From assembly GCF_003003275.1 (NCBI RefSeq), contig NZ_PVTO01000006.1, positions 1 to 64,000 on the forward strand: DNA of 64,000 nt, given 5' to 3'. This document shows positions 43,415 to 52,150 of the stretch, piece after piece (the first letter of the stretch is position 1; each line of letters starts with the position of its first letter). Position numbers and translations under genes: made by a program. This DNA is from Alkalibacterium olivapovliticus (GTDB lineage: Bacteria > Bacillota > Bacilli > Lactobacillales > Carnobacteriaceae_A). Below the pieces are notes generated by a model. The model was not told the DNA's origin and did no database searches. It saw nothing but the letters and a program-made list of their open reading frames with translations.

Positions 43415-44107
43415 ATGTTTGAAGAATGGATGGCGGCAGAACGCTTTTACACTTTTTTCATACCGCTTGTAGTCATATTCATGGTGCTGTTCGTCAGTGT
43501 GTATATTTTTGTCCTCATTTACACTGAGAAGGGAACGAAAGCTAGCAAAATCGGAAACCGCATTTTTTTCAGTCTGCTTATATTGGCTGTAGCATATAGT
43601 GCAGTCGGTCATCTGACTCACCGCGGCTGGTTGAGCCAAAATGAGTATATTCATCCTGGGGTCAGAGATCGGGCGACTATATTAGGACTTGAAACAACGG
43701 AAGATCCCGCAATCGTTAACGCCTACAGACGATCGGCTACTCTCGGGGAGAATCTGACTGCTCTGGATATGTATGAAAGTGCACGAGTGACACGCGGGTT
43801 TCCCTACGACTATATAGGCTCTCGAGATAATCAGCATTATTTTACATACGGTGAGACTGACGAATTTATTATTAGAATGGATGGAGAGGTTAACTGGTCT
43901 GAAGATGAAAACAGACTTATAGGAAATGAGTATCGTTTGACGGATGAGCGTTTTTTGGATATTGGATTCTATAACGAGCATCAGGTCATATTTGAAGTGC
44001 TCCATTTGACCGAAGAAGAGAAAGAGGTCGAGACAGATATGACACAATCTCCCGAATCGGTGACGAATATGATTGGGGGCTGGTTGTTTGGACGTCAGTT
44101 TTATTGA
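43415..44107 (+). CDS. Membrane protein with external domain, paralog B
   Basis: A 230-residue paralog of the preceding protein, with the same two helices (about 12-34 and 45-62), the YTEKGTKASK loop and the blocks HPGVRDRATILGLETTED, LDMYESARVTRGF and YIGSRDNQHYFTYGE. Divergence between the copies is substantial, so the duplication is old and both are maintained. The shared D-M-Y-E and Y-x-G-S-R-D motifs are candidates for a conserved interaction surface. The ATG follows TTAGGAGGGTC. Function unknown. Confidence 0.7.
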   Translation: MFEEWMAAERFYTFFIPLVVIFMVLFVSVYIFVLIYTEKGTKASKIGNRIFFSLLILAVAYSAVGHLTHRGWLSQNEYIHPGVRDRATILGLETTEDPAIVNAYRRSATLGENLTALDMYESARVTRGFPYDYIGSRDNQHYFTYGETDEFIIRMDGEVNWSEDENRLIGNEYRLTDERFLDIGFYNEHQVIFEVLHLTEEEKEVETDMTQSPESVTNMIGGWLFGRQFY

Positions 44108-44204
44108 ACTGAGGGACTTTGCATGACCGGTATTTAAAAAGATTGTATTTTCGTTGGCACCCTTGTAGAATATAAGGTGTAAACGAATTAAAGGAGACTA
44201 TAAA

Positions 44205-44531
44205 ATGGAATTAGAAATATTTACGCAGTTTAGATTGGTGTTCGGCATTATATTAGTTATTTTGGCACTGTTCCTGATTCTTTCTCTTCTTCCAAAAGGC
44301 AGAGACTCTATCGTTACATTCTTCTCAGTACTCGCTATTTCCATTACGCATTTAGTCATTGGGACAGCTTTGCTGGTCGTAGAAAACGCATTTCTCGAAG
44401 ACTTTACCCTGGACGGTGATTCCCTGACGCTTTACATGTTCATAGGGATAGTTGTACTGGCTATTTTAAACCCAATCGTTTACAAATTAAGAAACAAAAC
44501 CAGAAGACGCAGCACGTATTCTTATAAATAG
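44205..44531 (+). CDS. Small three-TM membrane protein
   Basis: A 108-residue hydrophobic protein with helices at about residues 8-28, 36-60 and 73-92 and a basic tail (KLRNKTRRRSTYSYK). The ATG follows AAAGGAG. It ends the gene group before a strong terminator, though the 97-base gap upstream with a possible TATAAGG-type -10 region leaves it unclear whether it shares the ABC cluster transcript. No family recognised. Confidence 0.6.
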   Translation: MELEIFTQFRLVFGIILVILALFLILSLLPKGRDSIVTFFSVLAISITHLVIGTALLVVENAFLEDFTLDGDSLTLYMFIGIVVLAILNPIVYKLRNKTRRRSTYSYK

Positions 44532-44537
44532 AATAGG

Positions 44538-44587
44538 AAAGAAGCGCTGATCAACTCACTTTAATGAGCTGATCAGCGCTTCTTTTG
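44538..44587 (+). terminator. Terminator after the ABC cluster
   Basis: AGAAGCGCTGATCA pairs with TGATCAGCGCTTCT around an inner ACTCA/TGAG loop, followed by TTTTG. It closes the seven-gene group. Confidence 0.9.
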
Positions 44588-44615
44588 TATTTACCGAAAT
44601 GCATTTGGTTAACAT

Positions 44616-44800
44616 CAACTCGGTGCTGCATCATTTTGAGTAAATGGCTATCAGTAACGTTAGATGCTACTCGTTTAGAAGTGCTGCTGAGTTAAAGATT
44701 GTCAGTTGTTTTATAGTCTGCTCATTTTTTGGCTGCTGACGAGTTAAAGATAGTGGCGACGACAGCTTTCAACTCGGTGATTTTTTTTGGTGAGTAGGGG
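44616..44800. repeat. Degenerate short repeats in intergenic region
   Basis: GCTGCTGAGTTAAAGAT and GCTGACGAGTTAAAGAT end at 44699 and about 44751, 52 bases apart, and AACTCGGTG occurs at about 44619 and 44784. The block looks like decayed tandem units of about 52 bases. The rest of the 425-base gap has no frame of note apart from terminators at each end. Confidence 0.4.
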
Positions 44801-44920
44801 ATAGTCGTAGTCACAAAGTGCAGCTCGCTCAAGTGATCACATCGAGCTGCAGACTAAATGGTTTTTAGCCCCCATCTCAGTTTCCAAGAACAGCTGAGCA
44901 TGAAGTTAAAGTATAAAAAG

Positions 44921-44949
44921 GAAAAATCCTCGTCCGGAGACGAGGATTC
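44921..44949 (-). terminator. Terminator of the subtilase gene
   Basis: AATCCTCGTC (44925-44934) pairs with GACGAGGATT (44939-44948); on the minus strand the stem is followed by TTTTTCC just beyond the protease stop. Confidence 0.88.
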
Positions 44950-44956
44950 TCTTAAT

Positions 44957-47188
44957 TTATTGTTTTGATTTACCGCCGAAGAAGTAAAATCCTCCACCGA
45001 CTGAGGTTAGAATCACGACTGCTCCGACTAATACGACGGGCAGTTCACCGTCTGACTGTCCGAAGGAGGAGCTTGTTGTATCGGAAGAATCGGTCTCATC
45101 CTCTTCTTCAAGCGTCGTTTCTTCATCAGGAAGTAGATCTTCTACATCTTCCGGTTCACTGTCTTCTGATCCGCTTAAAATGGCTGAGGCCAGTTCATTT
45201 GGATTAAAAACAGCAAAGGTGCCAACTGACGCTGTATTTGCGACAACTCCACCGTTCGTGTACGTTTCACCTGACAGCACCCACTCTTCTTGGGCCGCAT
45301 TCCACTGGTAGAGGCTGTCCTGATTCAGTTCAGGTTCATCTGTAAAGAATCGATAGGCCATTTCTTCAGGGAAAGCCGTAATCATTTCACCGTCTTGTTC
45401 AATTGAGAAATCGATCAGATCACTTTTAGCAACCTCACTGTATTCCATAGGAGTATCAAGTGACTCAAAAGAAAGAAAAGCATTTCCTGCTTGGAAGTTG
45501 CCGGCAGGAATGACCCATTCCATGTCGAGACGGGCAATCAGTAATGTAATGTTGCGTTCTCTGATTAGATCGATCTGGTCAGACGTTAAGCTGACATTTT
45601 GAATATGGTTCAATGTTGAATCAAAAGAAATCGCGAGCACACCACTGTCAGCAACGGCTAAAATGTCATCGTCATCAATTGTGGCAATGCCATTTGTATC
45701 AGAGGGACGTATCCAGACGGTCGTTTGAAGAGGAGCTTGATCCTCTTCCTCTTCAGTATCATCGGGTTCACTGTCTTCGACCTGGTCATCCTCATCATCT
45801 GATTCGGCGTCCTCACCGTCAGTATCCTCTTGAGGTTCTTCGTTATCCGGTGCTTCTTCCGTTACATCATCCGGGGTCTGAAGGTCTTCTGTTTCATCAG
45901 ACGCTGAGTCGTCTTCATCAACTGGTTCCTGAGGCTCCTCACCATTTTCTTCTAAACTGTCGTCTGGGGTTTCTTCAGGTGTTTCCTCATCCTCTTCGAC
46001 TGGTTCGGGTTCTGGGACAACTTCTTCGAGGAAATGGACCAGGCCGTAGCCGTATAGCTCATCCCGGCCGTCTTGTCCCAGGTCTCGCGCTTTTTGAATC
46101 ATACGGGCTCTAATTTGACCCGCAGTTTCATTAGGGTATTTCTGCATTAATAGTGCTGCTATACCGGCAACGTGTGGGGTCGCCTGAGATGTCCCGGACA
46201 TTGTGGTGTAATCTCCAGGCTGATTGTTCAATCCAAGAATCGACCTGCCGGGTGCAGCCAGTTCATTTTGTTCAGCAATCATTGAATCTTCAACATGATG
46301 CTGATTCTGATCAACACTAGAAACAGCGATGACTTCTTCATAGGCAGCAGGGAAGTCGATTTCAGTTTTATTCTCAGTCATATTTCCACTTGCTGCAACA
46401 ATCATGATCCCATTTCTGGAAGCTTGCTGAATCATTTCATAAATATCTTCACTATGACTGGGATAGCCTGAGCTGATGGTAATAATGTCCATGTCATTTT
46501 CGATAGCCCACTGCAGTCCTTCCATGAGACTGCTGGCATTTGTCCGGTTTCCTTCAGCTGAATGATAAATTTTAACACCAAACAAGTCTACTCCGGGAGC
46601 AACCCCCTGAGCACGTGTGTACTGATGAGCACCAATGATGCTGGAGACATGTGTTCCATGTCCATCATGGTCGTTATCCCAGCTGTCTGGGCCTTCTGTA
46701 TGATCTTCACCAAAGATACTGTATCCACCGGCATAAGTGATTTCCTCATGATTGTAAAAGCCGGTATCAAGGACGGCTACGCGAATATTTTCTCCTGTAT
46801 AGCCTTCTTCCCAGGCGTCAAATGTACCAATCATATCCTGGTTCCAGTCATCAGAATAGATAAACTCATTTTGACCGGATTGGGTCGTCGTCATTTCCTG
46901 ATCATATGTGACACGTCTGACGTTTTCCATCTGGCTGATGTCTTTTATGGATGAAGCTGGGACAGTCATCAGTTGCACGGGCATCAGAGTCATCGTTCGA
47001 ACATTTTTAAAGTCCGGATCCAAATCCTCTTCATCAGGCACCTCATCAAGATATCTTACAATGATATCTATGTACTCATCAGATAAATGACGGTCACTAG
47101 CAAAAGCACCGGTAGAAGGAATCAGAATACTCAACAGTAAAATGAGTGTACAAACAGTATTCCATGTGATCAACCATTTTTTATTCAC
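44957..47188 (-). CDS. Cell-surface subtilisin-like serine protease (S8)
   Basis: A 743-residue exported protease. A Sec signal peptide (hydrophobic core at about 7-27, likely cut after GAFA) is followed by a short propeptide and the S8 domain (about 105-395) with the full catalytic triad: Asp141 in VAVLDTGFYNH, His177 in DGHGTHVSS and Ser334 in MSGTSQATPHVAG; the oxyanion Asn269 is in ASGNMTE. Residues about 395-500 form an extremely Glu/Asp-rich linker with Pro-Glu repeats. A beta-rich domain follows, then an acidic segment and one C-terminal membrane helix ending GGGFYFFGGKSKQ. No LPXTG is present, so the helix itself probably anchors it. GTG start after AAAGGAG. It is alone on this strand. 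Confidence 0.9.
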   Translation of the reverse strand: MNKKWLITWNTVCTLILLLSILIPSTGAFASDRHLSDEYIDIIVRYLDEVPDEEDLDPDFKNVRTMTLMPVQLMTVPASSIKDISQMENVRRVTYDQEMTTTQSGQNEFIYSDDWNQDMIGTFDAWEEGYTGENIRVAVLDTGFYNHEEITYAGGYSIFGEDHTEGPDSWDNDHDGHGTHVSSIIGAHQYTRAQGVAPGVDLFGVKIYHSAEGNRTNASSLMEGLQWAIENDMDIITISSGYPSHSEDIYEMIQQASRNGIMIVAASGNMTENKTEIDFPAAYEEVIAVSSVDQNQHHVEDSMIAEQNELAAPGRSILGLNNQPGDYTTMSGTSQATPHVAGIAALLMQKYPNETAGQIRARMIQKARDLGQDGRDELYGYGLVHFLEEVVPEPEPVEEDEETPEETPDDSLEENGEEPQEPVDEDDSASDETEDLQTPDDVTEEAPDNEEPQEDTDGEDAESDDEDDQVEDSEPDDTEEEEDQAPLQTTVWIRPSDTNGIATIDDDDILAVADSGVLAISFDSTLNHIQNVSLTSDQIDLIRERNITLLIARLDMEWVIPAGNFQAGNAFLSFESLDTPMEYSEVAKSDLIDFSIEQDGEMITAFPEEMAYRFFTDEPELNQDSLYQWNAAQEEWVLSGETYTNGGVVANTASVGTFAVFNPNELASAILSGSEDSEPEDVEDLLPDEETTLEEEDETDSSDTTSSSFGQSDGELPVVLVGAVVILTSVGGGFYFFGGKSKQ

Positions 47189-47472
47189 TAAACGTTATCT
47201 CCTTTATTTATAACTAAATTAAACATAAGTGAGTTACTGAATTCACAACTGACATTTTCAGAAAAAGACTTATTTGATAGCTTTCTTTAGTAATATTTTA
47301 ACATCATTAACCGTATCTTATCACAAGTGACGTGTAGAAGATGAGTTAAAGGTCTTATAAAAATCGGAAATGTGAGAGTCTTGTCACATTTTGTTAAAAA
47401 AATGCCGATATAATAATTTTAATGGTATTATGTAGGGGATATCAGCTGAAGGAAAGGTGTGACCTCATTAAA

Positions 47473-48756
47473 ATGAGCGATTTAGAAAAAGCGATTCAAT
47501 TTTTCCATTCTCAGCCGGGGATGGACAAACTATTCAGTTTATTCAGACAGGAACTACTTAAACACCGCAAAATTAAAGGGTACGTCAAACTAGAAACTTT
47601 TAACCCAGTGGAATTGGAATCAGTAGCGCACTTTTTTCAAGTCTCTATAGCGTCACTCAAAAATAAAGGACGAGTCGATCTGGAAGCATTCGACCGAAAA
47701 CTGGACAGTCCACCATTCAACGGTCTTGATCTGACACAACTGCTTGAAGCTTATTTTGATGAAAAACTGCTGTCTCTGTCTACTAAAGAAGAGCGGAAGG
47801 GTTATCTTAAGAATCTGGAAGAAGAGTTTTCATTGCTTAAAGACTGGATAGCCTATCTGAGACGCAATACTCACGATACGAGATGGATTCAGGATCTGAT
47901 TGAAGAATCCAGTCACCAGTTTGAGCAGTACGTGCTGTACTTGTCAGAAGGGATCCGACTGCTGCCGAGTCGCCCGATCAGGCTGTCTGTGTTCAGTCAG
48001 ATTATTACTCTGGATGCTGACGCCTTTCAACCTTCTCAGCCTTTAGGCAAATTGTGGCTGCATGTGTTATCCGAAACGAAACGCCTCCATGCTATCGAAC
48101 CGATCACCTTGCCCGGTTCAAAACGGGCCGAAGACAAGCTGCTTCAGGATTTCAATCTTTTTAGAGAAGATATATCAGACGCTGTGACAGTCGTGAACTG
48201 CTACGCAGAGACTCAGAAAGGTTATCATGCGATGTGGGAAGCGGCCGTTCATACAAGGAGCGTCTTGACAGTGCCGCTGAGAGAAGTCATTAAACTGACG
48301 GCTGTCTATCCAGCTCATCAGAAAGGCATCGTCTGGGTGATTGACAATCCGGAGCTGTTTACGCGCATATTAGATGAAGTGCCCTCGATTCCGATGATTT
48401 GCCCTAGAGAGAAGTGGGACTGTGCAACGTGGGAAGTGTTTGACCGCATTGAAGAGAGTGGATTTGAACTGCGCTTTGTCGGGGACTTCACACCGAAGAG
48501 TATTGTACGGGCTGAAGAGCTGCTTTTGCATTATCCAACCCAGTCCAGAACGTGGAAAATGGATATTCAAACCTATTTAAACGCACGAGATCTGACCGAT
48601 TATCTAAGGGACGCAGACTGTAAGCTTTTGGACAAGCATCATCTAGATTACCTCGCCTGTCTGAAAGATGAAATGAAAGACCGCCGACAGCCTGGCTACC
48701 AGATGAATGTAGTGGATGATATCATTCATGACTTAAAACGATTTTACAGTAAATAA
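47473..48756 (+). CDS. TIGR02679-like protein (DUF3323/DUF2399), orphan Wadjet-associated type
   Basis: A 427-residue cytoplasmic protein. The N-terminal two thirds follow the TIGR02679 pattern (IKGYVKLETFNPVELESVAHF, GRVDLEAFDRKLDSPPFNG, LTQLLEAYF). The C-terminal part aligns with the DUF2399 TOPRIM-like domain: GIVWVIDNPELF (286-297), MICPREKWDCATW and LRFVGDFTPKSI (333-344). In active members the first acid is Glu in a V-E-N-P motif and the second block is GDFDPxG; here they read IDNP and GDFTP, so the metal site looks altered. Relatives usually sit with SMC-like and other Wadjet-type genes; none are here. I chose the ATG at 47473; the frame opens at 47422. The beta-galactosidase gene follows after 22 bases. 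Confidence 0.7.
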   Translation: MSDLEKAIQFFHSQPGMDKLFSLFRQELLKHRKIKGYVKLETFNPVELESVAHFFQVSIASLKNKGRVDLEAFDRKLDSPPFNGLDLTQLLEAYFDEKLLSLSTKEERKGYLKNLEEEFSLLKDWIAYLRRNTHDTRWIQDLIEESSHQFEQYVLYLSEGIRLLPSRPIRLSVFSQIITLDADAFQPSQPLGKLWLHVLSETKRLHAIEPITLPGSKRAEDKLLQDFNLFREDISDAVTVVNCYAETQKGYHAMWEAAVHTRSVLTVPLREVIKLTAVYPAHQKGIVWVIDNPELFTRILDEVPSIPMICPREKWDCATWEVFDRIEESGFELRFVGDFTPKSIVRAEELLLHYPTQSRTWKMDIQTYLNARDLTDYLRDADCKLLDKHHLDYLACLKDEMKDRRQPGYQMNVVDDIIHDLKRFYSK

Positions 48757-48778
48757 CAAAGAGGAAAGGAAGAGTTTA

Positions 48779-50827
48779 ATGAAACGACTTAATGTAACGA
48801 ATGAAGACCGGTTACTGCACGGAGGCGATTATAACCCTGACCAGTGGCTGACCTATCCGGACGTGCTCGAAGAAGATGTCCAGTTAATGAAAAAGGCACA
48901 CACCAATACGTTCTCAATCGGTATTTTCGCATGGGCAGCTTTGGAACCTGAAGAAGGAACCTATACGTTTGACTGGTTGGATAAGGTGATCGAGCGGATC
49001 GAGTCTATTGGCGGTCGCTTTATATTAGCAACACCAAGTGGAGCAAGACCGGCATGGATGTCAAAAAATCATCCGGAAGTTCTGCGGGTAGATTCTGAAA
49101 GACGCAAGCAGCTTCACGGTGCTCGTCACAATCACTGCTTTTCTTCGCCTTATTACCGTAAAAAAACGCAGGAAATGAATGCAAAACTGGCAGAACGTTA
49201 CGGCAAGCATCCGGCACTTTTGATGTGGCATATATCCAATGAATTTGGGGGAGAGTGTCACTGTGACTTATGTCAGGATAACTTCCGAAGCTGGTTGAAA
49301 GATAAATATAATCATAACCTGGATGAACTGAATCACGCATGGTGGGGCCCGTTTTGGAGTCACACAATTACTGAGTGGGAACAGATTGAATCACCTTCTC
49401 CAATTGGGGAGAGTGCCGTTCATGGCATGAACCTGGACTGGCGCCGATTTGTGTCGCACCAGACCATTGATTTTTACAAAAACGAGATTGTGCCATTAAG
49501 AGAACAGACACCTGAAGTACCGATCACGACTAATTTCATGTCGGACAATCCTGAGTTTGTGCCGTTTACAGCATTGGACTACAGTGCGTTCGCGAAAGAA
49601 GTCGACGTCATCAGCTGGGATGCTTACCCTGCCTGGCATAATGATCAGGAAGATACGGCGACATTGGCTTCAAGGGTTGCTTTCTTGAATGATCATTTCT
49701 ACAACATGAAACACAAGCCATTTTTACTGATGGAATCAACTCCAAGTCTGGTCAACTGGCATGACGTTAATAAAGCAAAACGACCGGGGATGCATTATTT
49801 ATCATCTATGCAGATGCTGGCGCATGGGTCAGACAGCATTCTGTATTTCCAGTGGCGTAAATCACGAGGATCGTCAGAAAAATTCCATGGTGCAGTTGTC
49901 GATCATGATCGGTCGAGTGACAATCGCGTCTTTAAAGAAGTGGCTCGATTAGGAAAAGCAATGGAAGACATTTCCAAAAACGTCGTCGGCTATCAAAGAC
50001 AAGCTGAAGTCGGTATTTTATATGATGTCGAAAGTGACTGGGCTTTGAAAGATACACAGGGGTTCGGGCTGAAAACGAAACAGTACGGTGAGACGCTTCA
50101 GAAACACTACCAGGCATTCTGGGAGCGAAATATTGCTGTGGATGTGCTGTCTAAAGAAGACACGTTTGATTCGTATAAAATTCTGCTCGTTCCTATGCTC
50201 TACATGATGTCAGAGCAAACTGTCAAGAAGCTGGAACAGTTTGTTAAAAATGGCGGCACACTCGTCGCTACCTACATCACTGGACTGGTCAACGAATCAG
50301 ACTTGACCTATATGGGCGGATGGTATAAACCGCTGAAAGCCCTCTTTGGAATTGAACCGACAGAAACAGATACGTTTTACCCATCAGACCGCAACGCTGT
50401 CCTCTATAATGGCAAGTCTTATGAGGTAAGAGATTACGCGACTTTACTTGATGTGAACGAAGCCGAGACGCTGGGCACATATGAGGCAGATTTTTACAAA
50501 AATACCTCAGCGGTGACTAAGCATACCTATTATAATGGACAGACCTTCTACATTGGTGCACGCATGGAAGATGATTTCCACCGTGACTTTTACGGTGAAC
50601 TGATTGATTCGCTGGGTCTGACAGCTCCTCTTGATGCAACACACAATCGAGGCGTTTCCATTCAGGCAAGAGAAGCTGAAGGCAGACAGACAATCTTTAT
50701 TATGAACTTTACTGAAGAAAGTCAGCCTGTTTTACTTCTGGAAACAGTTAAAGATGTTCAGTCAGGTGAAACAGTTGCAGGAGCGTTGGAGCTCGCTCCT
50801 TATGAAGTAAGAATTGTAGAGAAATAA
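48779..50827 (+). CDS. Beta-galactosidase, glycoside hydrolase family 42
   Basis: Cytoplasmic enzyme of 682 residues that hydrolyses terminal beta-galactosides such as lactose or plant galacto-oligosaccharides. The acid/base Glu155 is in WHISNEFGG and the nucleophile Glu319 in FLLMESTPS. A zinc-binding Cys cluster is visible (Cys120, then ECHCDLC with Cys160, 162 and 165). The trimerisation domain (about 390-600) and small C-terminal beta domain are complete. No signal peptide. ATG after GAGGAAAGGAAG. The LacI-type regulator gene lies 180 bases downstream and may control it. No galactoside transporter is adjacent. Confidence 0.95.
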   Translation: MKRLNVTNEDRLLHGGDYNPDQWLTYPDVLEEDVQLMKKAHTNTFSIGIFAWAALEPEEGTYTFDWLDKVIERIESIGGRFILATPSGARPAWMSKNHPEVLRVDSERRKQLHGARHNHCFSSPYYRKKTQEMNAKLAERYGKHPALLMWHISNEFGGECHCDLCQDNFRSWLKDKYNHNLDELNHAWWGPFWSHTITEWEQIESPSPIGESAVHGMNLDWRRFVSHQTIDFYKNEIVPLREQTPEVPITTNFMSDNPEFVPFTALDYSAFAKEVDVISWDAYPAWHNDQEDTATLASRVAFLNDHFYNMKHKPFLLMESTPSLVNWHDVNKAKRPGMHYLSSMQMLAHGSDSILYFQWRKSRGSSEKFHGAVVDHDRSSDNRVFKEVARLGKAMEDISKNVVGYQRQAEVGILYDVESDWALKDTQGFGLKTKQYGETLQKHYQAFWERNIAVDVLSKEDTFDSYKILLVPMLYMMSEQTVKKLEQFVKNGGTLVATYITGLVNESDLTYMGGWYKPLKALFGIEPTETDTFYPSDRNAVLYNGKSYEVRDYATLLDVNEAETLGTYEADFYKNTSAVTKHTYYNGQTFYIGARMEDDFHRDFYGELIDSLGLTAPLDATHNRGVSIQAREAEGRQTIFIMNFTEESQPVLLLETVKDVQSGETVAGALELAPYEVRIVEK

Positions 50828-51005
50828 TGTGAAAATGAGTTTTTTAAGTGACGTTTTTAACTGAAGAGTTAATTGATGTAGACATTTAGTGTATGATAAA
50901 AATGCACACAATTTTTTATTGAGAGTGTGTGCAGTCAAGTCCTTTATTCTTGTTATCATAAAAGAGTAAACAAGTGCAATAAGGGAGATAGAAAGGAGAG
51001 AGCGT

Positions 51006-51983
51006 TTGGTTACATTAAGCGACGTTGCTAAGAAAGCAAATGTTTCCAAAATGACTGTTTCTCGTGTCATCAATCACCCGGAAAAAGTAACCGATGAGTT
51101 GAAACTGCTAGTGTATGAAGCGATGCAGGAGTTGAATTACCGTCCTAACGCAGCGGCTAAAGCATTAGCGAACAATCGGACTCAAATTATTAAATTACTG
51201 ATACTGGAAGAGATGGACACTACAGAACCGTACTACATGTTCTTATTAACAGGCATTGCGAATGAATTGGACAAACATGCATATAGTTTACAGCTATTGA
51301 CTCACAGAAATATTCAAATCGGCGAATCGGATGGGTATATCGTCTGTGGCATGCGTGAAAAAGATAAAGAGCTGGTTGAAACGCTCACGAAACCGACTGT
51401 TATTTTTGGTCAGAACAGTTTTGGGATTGACTTTGTAGACAGCAATAATGAAAGCAGTATGGAGCGGGCAACCGAATACGCTATCGAAAATGGGTATGAA
51501 AAAATCGTGTATATTGGTATCGATGTCGATGAGCCTTTCGCCCATTCTAGGGAAAAAGGGTATGCAAAAGTGATGGATAAACATGGCTTTGAAACATGTG
51601 TGTATCGTCTTGAAAACCGCTCCAGGTATTCAGCGGCCTTCATTAAAGAGAATTGGGAACAATTTCCTAAGAACACTTTATTTCTGTGTGCCTCCGACCG
51701 TTTAGGTTTGGGCGTGATCCGTGAAATCAAAGAACGGGGATATGACATCCCTAATGACTACGGGGTCATCGGGCATGACGGGGTCTTTCTGGACCAGATT
51801 GCCTATCCGCATTTGACCACGTTGAAGCAGTCCATTGCAGAAATGGGCGCGGCTTGTGCACGGATGGTATTGAACAAAGTAAAGGAAAACGGCGAGCCCC
51901 AGGGGAATCTCCTGTTTGAAACAGAACTGAAACTGGGCGGGACTACCCGGAATAATGACTCCACCGAAACAATCGAGAAGTGA
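51006..51983 (+). CDS. LacI family transcriptional regulator
   Basis: A 325-residue repressor. The N-terminal helix-turn-helix and hinge are complete (LSDVAKKANVSKMTVSRVIN, then NYRPNAAAKALANNRT at about 46-61), and residues 62-325 form the periplasmic-binding-protein-like sensor domain (LLILEEMDTTEPYYM, DGYIVCGM, VIGHDGVFLDQIAYPHLTTLKQS). The TTG start follows AAAGGAGAG. Placed directly after the beta-galactosidase gene, it is the natural candidate to regulate it, but I found no clear palindromic operator in the 180-base gap. Confidence 0.92.
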   Translation: MVTLSDVAKKANVSKMTVSRVINHPEKVTDELKLLVYEAMQELNYRPNAAAKALANNRTQIIKLLILEEMDTTEPYYMFLLTGIANELDKHAYSLQLLTHRNIQIGESDGYIVCGMREKDKELVETLTKPTVIFGQNSFGIDFVDSNNESSMERATEYAIENGYEKIVYIGIDVDEPFAHSREKGYAKVMDKHGFETCVYRLENRSRYSAAFIKENWEQFPKNTLFLCASDRLGLGVIREIKERGYDIPNDYGVIGHDGVFLDQIAYPHLTTLKQSIAEMGAACARMVLNKVKENGEPQGNLLFETELKLGGTTRNNDSTETIEK

Positions 51984-51999
51984 ATAAAACAAGTAAAAG

Positions 52000-52037
52000 G
52001 CTAAACTGATCAGGTAATGATTGGTTTAGTTTTTTTG
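52000..52037 (+). terminator. Terminator of the LacI gene
   Basis: CTAAACTGATCA (52001-52012) pairs with TGATTGGTTTAG (52018-52029), followed by a run of T residues. Confidence 0.85.
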
Positions 52038-52150
52038 ATGTGAATTCAATTTTGAAATAAAAGTTGAGGGTACCTTCTTTTATGGCGTTAAATAATGTAT
52101 GATAAATTAAACTAAATAAGATGAGACTGTTCTCATAAAAGGGGAATAAA

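Noticed and set aside
45613-46113. 166-codon frame opposite the subtilase gene
   Set aside because: It is the antisense of the acidic Glu/Asp-rich linker, which gives an open, Arg/His/Leu-rich shadow frame.
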